A DNA stretch of 37,842 nucleotides from the NCBI GenBank assembly GCA_024684175.1, contig JAIKXJ010000027.1, positions 1-37,842 on the forward strand, read 5' to 3'. A program made the position numbers and the translations under genes. Below, in pieces: positions 32,024 to 37,842 of this stretch. The notes under the pieces are model-generated. The model was given only the letters and a program-made list of their open reading frames with translations. It searched no databases and was not told where the DNA came from. The stretch is from Erysipelotrichaceae bacterium (GTDB lineage: Bacteria; Bacillota_I; Bacilli_A; Erysipelotrichales; Erysipelotrichaceae). How positions within the stretch are numbered: the stretch's first letter is position 1; every line of letters begins with the position of its first letter.

Positions 32024-32931
32024 CATTTCAGAAATCCATAGGAGAACAGATATGGATAAAGCCCCATCGCAGCAAAACAGGACAGCACATAGCGAAGGCT
32101 TCGCAGAAGAAGGATGATCATCGTCTGATCCGTACCGATCAGGGCAAACAGACTTTTACATGTCAGATCCACGCCCAGGAAGACGGCGGCTCCGAGGACC
32201 GTGCGCAGCAGCATCCTGATTGGAACATCCGTATTCTTAAATCCGATGAAGCGTTCTTCAAAGCGTTCACCGGCCATAAAACCCAGAGAAAGGCCGAAGA
32301 CCGAATAATAGTCTTCGCTGCGGCAAAAGAAAGTCCCGGCGATGCCGATCGAAAGAAAGAGAAGATAGAGCGTTTCGATCTTCACTTTTTTATAGAGACG
32401 GTCGATCAAAAACACGCTTACGATCCCCAGAAGGATGCCCGTGAGCACATCGGTGGGATAATGCACCCCCAAGGCAAGACGGGAGATTCCGACAAGCAGC
32501 GTCAGGACGAACATAACAAGATCCACCCTCTTGTTTTTCAGATGCAGGCCCAATGCGGTGGCAAACGAAGAGATGCAGGCACTGTGTCCGCTCGGGAAAG
32601 AGAAGCCCTGAACATAAGGATCATACAGATCGGTCTGTGATTCCGGTGCCTTCAGACAGGCGATCTTTTCATCAGCCATATATGGCCGGAGCCTCAGGAA
32701 CGTGTTTTTCAGCATATTCGTGAACAGCTGCGTTCCCATGACACATAAGATCAGATACCTTCCCCATTCTTTCTTGTAACCCCAGTAAAGAAAACCGACG
32801 ACGGCGACCGCAAAGACCGGCTCGCCGAAATACGTGAAAAATATGAAAAGGCCTTTCGCAAAAGGCCACTTGGTGATGAGTTCCTGCAGGAAGAGGATGA
32901 GATCTCTCTCCCATTCGAATTGAAAAACCAT
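32023..32931 (-). CDS. PAP2-family membrane phosphatase
   Basis: This 302-residue membrane protein has the three phosphatase motifs of the PAP2/acid phosphatase superfamily: KNTFLRLRPY, SFPSGHS, and SRLALGVHYPTDVLTGI. About six to eight membrane helices surround them. Relatives dephosphorylate undecaprenyl pyrophosphate, phosphatidylglycerophosphate or similar lipids outside the membrane. It is third in an operon with murT and gatD, 6 nt after gatD, which favours a role in recycling the wall lipid carrier (inference). Confidence 0.88.
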   Translation of the reverse strand: MVFQFEWERDLILFLQELITKWPFAKGLFIFFTYFGEPVFAVAVVGFLYWGYKKEWGRYLILCVMGTQLFTNMLKNTFLRLRPYMADEKIACLKAPESQTDLYDPYVQGFSFPSGHSACISSFATALGLHLKNKRVDLVMFVLTLLVGISRLALGVHYPTDVLTGILLGIVSVFLIDRLYKKVKIETLYLLFLSIGIAGTFFCRSEDYYSVFGLSLGFMAGERFEERFIGFKNTDVPIRMLLRTVLGAAVFLGVDLTCKSLFALIGTDQTMIILLLRSLRYVLSCFAAMGLYPYLFSYGFLK

Positions 32932-32937
32932 ACTTGT

Positions 32938-33624
32938 CTATTTTCTCTTTTTCAGCTCTTCCAGAGTCGTCGCATAAGCGTCTTCCTCATAAGGATAGCT
33001 GATCTTTTTATATTCGTCCTTCACGAGGAGCTTGACGATGTGTTCCATGAAACACGGATTTTTGACCAGGACCGGACCGATGATGTGCGTTCCGAAGAAG
33101 TTTTTGATCCGGAAACCTTCATACTCATTGTCTTTCAACGTGACATGACGGAAGATGTAATCAAAAAGCTTATCGGTCTCACCGCCCTTGATCAGTGTCG
33201 ATCTGTTGATGAAACCGACGACTTCGCCGATCTGTTCGTTACGGACGATGACATCGCCGGTATAACGTTTCTCGCTCGTTTCCGTTTCAAAATCCGCCAG
33301 ATCCAGTGCCGGATGTTCATCGATCTTCTTTCCGGCAAGTTCCATGGCATTACCGGTAAACAAGATGACCTTACCTTCATCGACGGCCTTTTTCAGATGA
33401 TGACGGTATTTCATCAGATCATTCAGAGCGATCAGCTGCGCGGATTCGGTCCCCGATCCCATGTAGATCATGTCATAAAGAGAAAGATCGATGCTCTCTT
33501 CGACTTCTTTCCTGTCGATCCGGACATCCATCCCCTGGTCTTCCAGATGTTTCTTCAGAACACTCAGGTTCCCGTAGTCTCCGTACAAGTTCATCAGATT
33601 CGGGTAAAGATGCAAGATCCTCAT
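32938..33624 (-). CDS. GatD-like lipid II isoglutaminyl synthase subunit, nucleophile Cys absent
   Basis: This 228-residue protein is located and shaped like GatD, the glutaminase subunit that feeds ammonia to MurT. LHLYPNLMNLYGDYGNLSVLKKHL is a clear GatD start and FFGTHIIGPVLVKNP keeps the catalytic His180. The nucleophile elbow, normally I-C-G-G-x-Q-L-L-G, reads TGNAMELAG (90-98), so the Cys position is Gly91. The GGGQDxEQ loop reads GSGTESAQ (56-63). As read, it cannot hydrolyse glutamine by the known mechanism. It may use free ammonia, be structural, or serve another nitrogen donor. It overlaps murT by four bases. Confidence 0.85.
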   Translation of the reverse strand: MRILHLYPNLMNLYGDYGNLSVLKKHLEDQGMDVRIDRKEVEESIDLSLYDMIYMGSGTESAQLIALNDLMKYRHHLKKAVDEGKVILFTGNAMELAGKKIDEHPALDLADFETETSEKRYTGDVIVRNEQIGEVVGFINRSTLIKGGETDKLFDYIFRHVTLKDNEYEGFRIKNFFGTHIIGPVLVKNPCFMEHIVKLLVKDEYKKISYPYEEDAYATTLEELKKRK

Positions 33625-34946
33625 AATGTCACGACCTCCTTGAGAAGCTTCCCTTCATCCGAGAAGCAGGTCAAAGCATACAGTTCGCCCTCGCTTTGAT
33701 CCTTGAGATAGTTCACCGCTTCCGCCGTATGCCGGAACAAAACGACCTTGTTCATATCGACTCCGGCATATTGCAGACGGATCGCCACATCGGAGATGTA
33801 TTTTCCGGCAACGACGATCTTTGCCACGTTTTCTTTGCTGAGCATCTCAAAGCGGATGTCCCAGAGCCAGGAAGTATCGGAAGTAAAATATTTCCGGGAA
33901 ATATCATCGATGATCAGCAGCAGCGTGATCTTTTCTTTGGACGTCACATATTCGATGTTGCGGTCATAAGAGATGGTGTTCTCGTGTTTGGAGATGAGCA
34001 GCGTGCCCTCTTTGTCTTCGATCTTGAATCGCTTGATCCTGCCGTTGGCGATCAGATAATCGTTCAGCGTATCGATGATGCGCTTTTCTTCGATCCCCAG
34101 CAAAGAGCCGATCGAATATGCCGCCAGCACGTTGTAGGCATTGAAGATCGTATGCAGAGCCAGATCGATCGACGTATGACCGTTGATCGTGATCCTTCCT
34201 TTTTCCAGATCGAGATCGGTGATCTTATAATCCGGGTCCGCCCTCTTAAAGCCGCAGCTTGCGCATTCATAGTTTCCGACATGAGAAAACTGTCGGTATT
34301 CATAGACCATCTTCTTCTTGCAGACCGGGCAGTAATAACCGTCATCGTAAACGCTCTTGCAGACTTCCGAGACATAAGGATTCTCTTCGATGCCGAAAAA
34401 GACGACATCATTATCAAAGCGTACCGACAAGGAAGAGATCAAAGGATCATCGGCATTCAGCACCAGGGTACTGCCCTCATGGATCGACCTGGCGATATCG
34501 GAAAGCACATATTCGGGGTGGCCGTTCCTGGTCATCTGGTCCCGATAGAGGTTGTTGATGACATAATACTTCGGCGTGATATAGGAAAAGATATACTTCG
34601 CGTATCTCTCATCGGCTTCGATCAGCAGGACATCTTTGCGGAATCTGCCCGCATTGTCGCAATTGGACAAAACGAGCGTCGTCACGCCTTCGATCTGATT
34701 GGACCCTTCATAGTTGTAGGCCAGGCTCATGCCGGCACTTTCAATGATCCCATGGATCATTTCGACCGTCGAAGTCTTGCCGTTGGAACCGGAGACGGCG
34801 ATGATGTTTTCCGGGAGCTCGACTCTCGAAAGGATATCCGGACAGATCTTCAAAGCGAGCTGACCGGGAAATGAAGATCCTCTCCCGAAATACTTGCAGA
34901 TCTTTTTGGTGATTTTACATATAATGATCGCTAGAAATTTTCTCAT
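33621..34946 (-). CDS. murT: MurT, lipid II isoglutaminyl synthase ligase subunit
   Basis: This 441-residue Mur-ligase-type enzyme amidates the D-Glu of lipid II to D-iso-glutamine together with GatD. The ATP loop is AVSGSNGKTST, and the central domain has EADERYAKY and NNLYRDQMTRNGH. A four-cysteine zinc ribbon is present (CPVCKKK...CASCG), a MurT hallmark, and the C-terminal DUF1727 domain contains DTSWLWDIRFE with the conserved Asp. KHENTISYDRNIEY replaces the usual KNPxGFN segment, a second deviation beside the altered GatD. The start codon lies 6 nt after TATAAT (minus 34953-34958), so it is probably leaderless. Confidence 0.93.
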   Translation of the reverse strand: MRKFLAIIICKITKKICKYFGRGSSFPGQLALKICPDILSRVELPENIIAVSGSNGKTSTVEMIHGIIESAGMSLAYNYEGSNQIEGVTTLVLSNCDNAGRFRKDVLLIEADERYAKYIFSYITPKYYVINNLYRDQMTRNGHPEYVLSDIARSIHEGSTLVLNADDPLISSLSVRFDNDVVFFGIEENPYVSEVCKSVYDDGYYCPVCKKKMVYEYRQFSHVGNYECASCGFKRADPDYKITDLDLEKGRITINGHTSIDLALHTIFNAYNVLAAYSIGSLLGIEEKRIIDTLNDYLIANGRIKRFKIEDKEGTLLISKHENTISYDRNIEYVTSKEKITLLLIIDDISRKYFTSDTSWLWDIRFEMLSKENVAKIVVAGKYISDVAIRLQYAGVDMNKVVLFRHTAEAVNYLKDQSEGELYALTCFSDEGKLLKEVVTL

Positions 34947-34952
34947 AACCTT

Positions 34953-34958
34953 ATTATA
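34953..34958 (-). promoter_or_regulatory. -10 box of the murT-gatD-PAP2 operon; leaderless
   Basis: TATAAT on the minus strand followed by 6 nt (AAGGTT) and the ATG. The AAGG is too close to serve as a Shine-Dalgarno and would lie upstream of the predicted start of transcription. Confidence 0.65.
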
Positions 34959-34959
34959 G

Positions 34960-34990
34960 CTAAAGAAAAAGAGTGCATCACTCTTTTTCT
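34960..34990 (-). terminator. terminator of the Fe-S aldo/keto reductase gene
   Basis: Perfect 12-bp stem AGAAAAAGAGTG (34964-34975)/CACTCTTTTTCT (34979-34990) with a 3-nt loop, T-rich on the minus-strand exit side. It directly precedes the murT promoter. Confidence 0.85.
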
Positions 34991-35026
34991 GACTTATCCG
35001 CTGATGATCTTGACCGCGTTCCGGCC

Positions 35027-36121
35027 TTATTCACCGAAATACGACAGGATCTCCTGCATCTTTTCCGACTGCCTGACAGCAAACGGACATCGGGAATCGC
35101 AATGCCCGCACGAAATACAGTCCCCGGCTTTCTTTTCGAGGGCAAGATAGTGTTTTCTTGCCATCTCGTCACCGGCTTTGCACAGATCGAAATACTTGTT
35201 GACCAGACCGATATCGATACCCATCGGACAAGGCTTGCAATGATTGCAATAGACGCATTTTCCTACGGTCTTCACTTTGTCATAACTTGAGATCACGGAA
35301 TAATCCGTCTCTTCCTCGCTTTTGTTTTCATAGTCGAGCAGTTCCTCCACCTGAGCAACGCTTTGCGCTCCGGGCAGCGCGACCAGTACGCCCGGCTTGT
35401 CGAGAACATAGCGCAGACACTGATAAATGCTCAGTGCTTTGCCAAACGGTGAAGTCTTCTCATCGAGGAGCTGACCGCCGGAGAAAGGTTTCATGACGGA
35501 GATGCCGATCCCTTCCTTCTCACATCTTTGGTAGATCTTCATCCGCTCATCGACTTCGCCGTAGGCATATTCGCCTTCCCCGTAGTCATAAGCGGCATTG
35601 ACCGAAAACATCAGCATGTCGATGTCCGCCTCATCCAGGATCCTGTTGATGACCTTCGGCGTATGGGAAGAAAGACCGATGTGTTTCACGATCCCCTGTT
35701 TTTTCAATTCGCAGATGTAGTCATAGACACCGTTGTTCTTATACGCCTCCCAGTCGCTCAGTTCATCCTGGCAATGAATGAAACCGTAGTCGGTGTAGTC
35801 TGTCTGCAATCTTTCCAGCATCCAGCGGACCGACTGTTTGATCTGTTCGAGGTCCAGCGTCCAGCCGTAATCCCCCGAAGTATAGTCGGCGCCGAAATGG
35901 ATCTGATAGAAGATCTTGTCCCGGACATCGTGAAGTGCCTTGCCGTAGATCGCGAAACTGTCGCCGTGTCCGGCAGCCAGATCGAAATAATTGATCCCGC
36001 CTTCATAAGCCCTTCGTAAGGCTTTGATCGCTTCTTCTTCACCGGCTTCATACATATAGGACGAGCCGATACCGATCTGAGAGATCCTGTCTCCCGTTTT
36101 GCGATGGATGCGATATTTCAT
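35027..36121 (-). CDS. aldo/keto reductase with two [4Fe-4S] ferredoxin motifs
   Basis: This 364-residue protein has an aldo/keto reductase barrel (GIGSSYMYEAGEEEAIKALRRAYEGGINYFDLAAGHGDSFAIYG; DYGFIHCQDE; HIGLSSHTPKVI). A C-terminal ferredoxin-like tail follows with two cysteine sets, CVYCNHCKPCPMGID and CISCGHCDSRCPF. The family is common in anaerobes, and electron transfer between Fe-S and nicotinamide substrates is presumed. The substrate is unknown. A strong GGGGGGAG ribosome binding site lies just before the ATG, directly after a 9-bp leader hairpin. Confidence 0.92.
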   Translation of the reverse strand: MKYRIHRKTGDRISQIGIGSSYMYEAGEEEAIKALRRAYEGGINYFDLAAGHGDSFAIYGKALHDVRDKIFYQIHFGADYTSGDYGWTLDLEQIKQSVRWMLERLQTDYTDYGFIHCQDELSDWEAYKNNGVYDYICELKKQGIVKHIGLSSHTPKVINRILDEADIDMLMFSVNAAYDYGEGEYAYGEVDERMKIYQRCEKEGIGISVMKPFSGGQLLDEKTSPFGKALSIYQCLRYVLDKPGVLVALPGAQSVAQVEELLDYENKSEEETDYSVISSYDKVKTVGKCVYCNHCKPCPMGIDIGLVNKYFDLCKAGDEMARKHYLALEKKAGDCISCGHCDSRCPFAVRQSEKMQEILSYFGE

Positions 36122-36137
36122 ATTCTCCCCCCTTCAA

Positions 36138-36158
36138 GCCGGTCTTTTTAAGACCGGC
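36138..36158 (-). promoter_or_regulatory. 5'-leader hairpin of the Fe-S aldo/keto reductase gene
   Basis: Perfect 9-bp stem GCCGGTCTT (36138-36146)/AAGACCGGC (36150-36158) with a 3-nt loop, a few bases before the ribosome binding site. No T tract follows on the minus strand, so it is not a terminator for upstream transcription. It may be an operator or mRNA-stabilising element. Confidence 0.55.
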
Positions 36159-36228
36159 ATGTCGTTTCTTTTTTTCATTCTATTCCATAGAGTCCGAAGA
36201 GGAAAGGCTTTTTTCACAAGCAATATAC

Positions 36229-36270
36229 AAAAAAGAAAAATGCCATCCGTTCACACGGAACCGATGGCAT
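36229..36270 (-). terminator. terminator of metG
   Basis: Outer stem ATGCCATC (36240-36247)/GATGGCAT (36263-36270) with an inner CCGT/ACGG stem, followed on the minus strand by TTTTTCTTTTTTG. Confidence 0.85.
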
Positions 36271-36297
36271 TCATTTAAATAAGATCCGAAACAAAGA

Positions 36298-37842
36298 CTA
36301 GCAGACGATAGATCCGACTTCCATGTCGGAAGACAGTAATTCGAGGACTTCCTTGCCGTCTTTCTGTTTTACCGCCGACAGCAGCATGCCGTTGGATTCC
36401 AGACCGCGGATCTTGCGCGGTTTCAGGTTCATGACGGCGATGACTTTCTTTCCGACCAGTTCTTCCGGCTTATAGTAAGCGGCGACACCGGAAAGGATCT
36501 GTCTCTTCTCATAGCCGAAGTCGACATTGAAGACCAGGATCTTGTCGGCATTCGGATGTTTCTCACAGGAGAGGACCTGACCGACGACCATCTCGACCTT
36601 TTCGAAATCGGAGAATTCGATGGCTTCCTTGTGCTCCACTTTTTCTTCCGGCTTGCCCAGATAAGCATGGACCTCTTCCATCGTCTTTTCCGGATCGAGC
36701 CTGCTGAAGAGTGCTTCCGGCTTCTCTGTGACCTTATCGCATTCGTAGGCGCCGAAACTCAGCAGAGAATCATAAGATGTCTGCTTCGTATTGATCTGCT
36801 CAAAGACCTTTCTGCTGGTCTCCGGCATGAACGGTTCCATCAGCACGGCACCGATACGGATGCCTTCCAAAAGGTTATATAAGACCGTATTGAGTCTTGC
36901 CTTCTTTTCTTCGTCTTTCGCCAAGACCCACGGAGCAGTCTCGTCGATGTATTTGTTGCATCTTCTGAAGATCTCCATGATGGCTTCGATCGAATCACCG
37001 ACCCGCAGCTGTTCCATCTTGGCTTCCACCGTCTTCACGCTGTCCAGAATGAATCCCTTGAATTCCTCATCCAGCGCTTCGCTGACGAAGTTTTTGTCAA
37101 GCTTCCCGCCGAAGTATTTGTTGGTCATCGCGACAGTACGGTTGACCAGGTTGCCGTAGACGTTGGCCAGATCGGAATTGATCCTCTCGATGACCAGCTC
37201 CCAGGTGATGGTCCCGTCCTGGGCAAACGGCATCTCGTGCAAGACATAATAACGCACGGCATCGACACCGAAGAACTTCACCAGATCATCGGCATAGATC
37301 GCGTTGCCTCTCGACTTGGAGATCTTGTCTTCACCCACCAGCATCCACGGATGACCGAAGACCTGTTTCGGAAGCGGAACATCCAAAGCCAGCAGCATGA
37401 TCGGCCAGTACAGAGTATGGAAACGGATGATGTCCTTGCCGATCAGATGCAGATCAGCCGGCCAGTATTTCTTGTACAGATCGCCGTGATCGCCGTCAAC
37501 ATCGTAACCTAAGCCCGTGATATAGTTTGACAGTGCATCGATCCAGACATAGACGACATGTTTGGGATCGAAGTCGACCGGAATGCCCCATTTAAAGGAA
37601 GTACGGGAGACGCACAGATCCTGAAGACCCGGTTTGAGGAAGTTGTTGATCATCTCGTTCTTCCTGGATTCCGGCTGAATGAATTCCTCATGGTCAACGA
37701 TGTACTGTTCCAGTGTCTTCTGGTACTTGCTGAGCTTGAAGAAGTAGGATTCTTCCTTTTCCTTATGGACTTCCCTGCCACAGTCAGGACACTTTCCATC
37801 CACAAGCTGCGAATCTGTCCAGAAGGACTCACAAGGTGTGCA
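36298..37842 (-). CDS. metG: methionyl-tRNA synthetase, N-terminus beyond the window
   Basis: The C-terminal part (over 510 residues) of methionyl-tRNA synthetase charges tRNA-Met. The frame is open to the window edge: the zinc-knuckle CTPCESFW...CPDCGR lies at the right end, so about the first 125 residues are missing. GIPVDFDPKHVVYVWIDALSNYITG, the KMSKS-type loop DKISKSRGNAI, the anticodon-binding helices, and a C-terminal EMAP-II-like tRNA-binding domain (VEMVVGQVLSCEKHPNADKILVFNVDFG...MNLKPRKIRGLESNGMLLSA) are all visible. This is the long bacterial form with the fused dimerisation/tRNA-binding domain. Its own terminator follows. Confidence 0.97.
   Translation of the reverse strand, partial: CTPCESFWTDSQLVDGKCPDCGREVHKEKEESYFFKLSKYQKTLEQYIVDHEEFIQPESRKNEMINNFLKPGLQDLCVSRTSFKWGIPVDFDPKHVVYVWIDALSNYITGLGYDVDGDHGDLYKKYWPADLHLIGKDIIRFHTLYWPIMLLALDVPLPKQVFGHPWMLVGEDKISKSRGNAIYADDLVKFFGVDAVRYYVLHEMPFAQDGTITWELVIERINSDLANVYGNLVNRTVAMTNKYFGGKLDKNFVSEALDEEFKGFILDSVKTVEAKMEQLRVGDSIEAIMEIFRRCNKYIDETAPWVLAKDEEKKARLNTVLYNLLEGIRIGAVLMEPFMPETSRKVFEQINTKQTSYDSLLSFGAYECDKVTEKPEALFSRLDPEKTMEEVHAYLGKPEEKVEHKEAIEFSDFEKVEMVVGQVLSCEKHPNADKILVFNVDFGYEKRQILSGVAAYYKPEELVGKKVIAVMNLKPRKIRGLESNGMLLSAVKQKDGKEVLELLSSDMEVGSIVC

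Noticed and set aside
33696..34874. A 392-codon open frame antisense to murT
   Set aside because: murT has diagnostic motifs throughout; the antisense product is unlike any known fold. Similar long antisense frames over tgt (20104-21192) are rejected for the same reason.

Overview
The window looks like an ordinary chromosomal stretch of a Bacillota (low-GC Gram-positive lineage) bacterium, probably an anaerobic gut/oral type close to Erysipelotrichia. The lineage is an inference from gene content: MurT/GatD, Jag with YidC and a PolC-epsilon-like exonuclease, PTS permeases, QueH, 4Fe-4S aldo/keto reductases, and no sporulation genes. Isoleucine is coded mostly by ATC and GATC is very frequent. 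No phage, transposon, CRISPR array or rRNA is visible. Genes are packed on both strands; the largest gap is about 230 bp (16586-16815), and it holds promoters and a leader hairpin.

Layout. 1-304: end of a tRNA cluster (partial Tyr, Gln, Lys, Gly, all with encoded CCA). 393-4837: GH25 muramidase, CDF metal transporter, SAM methyltransferase, FGGY sugar kinase. 4849-6865: jag-yidC-rnpA-rpmH on the minus strand, a cluster normally beside dnaA/oriC but here bordered by a PTS permease and a kinase. 6948-11265: PTS EIIC with degenerate EIIB, DJ-1/PfpI protein, MalY-like C-S lyase, FliB-like Cys-rich protein. 11361-16585: a seven-gene minus-strand operon (ABC importer of the polar amino acid type, VOC protein, two BtpA/SgcQ TIM-barrel paralogs around an SDR dehydrogenase), probably an uncharacterised uptake-and-catabolism system. 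16816-20099: HAD phosphatase, AI-2E family transporter, degenerate pyrophosphatase-like protein, exonuclease, small membrane protein. 20137-24543: tgt-queA-queH (queuosine), PTS EIIC, 5-formyl-THF cyclo-ligase. 24530-27062: acyltransferase-like protein, glutaredoxin-like protein, DUF2974 hydrolase. 27240-29616: Zn/Cd efflux operon (free HMA protein, P1B-2 ATPase, SmtB-type repressor) behind a perfect ArsR-type operator. 29658-36121: lysophospholipase-like hydrolase, LURP-like protein, two aldo/keto reductases, and a PAP2-gatD-murT wall operon. 36298-37842: 5'-truncated metG.

The most unusual signal is regulatory. About a dozen genes start 6-8 nt after a -10 hexamer with no Shine-Dalgarno, so their mRNAs should be leaderless. 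Three unrelated divergent gene pairs (2364/2402, 20099/20137, 31006/31044) are each separated by exactly 37 bp, containing two outward-facing -10 boxes 12-13 bp apart, each 6-7 nt from its ATG. This looks like a recurring bidirectional leaderless promoter module. Second in interest are proteins whose catalytic residue appears lost: GatD without its glutaminase Cys, EIIB without its phospho-Cys, an E2-like acyltransferase with Glu for His, and a pyrophosphatase-like protein.

All functions rest on motifs read from the translated sequence; no database search was run.
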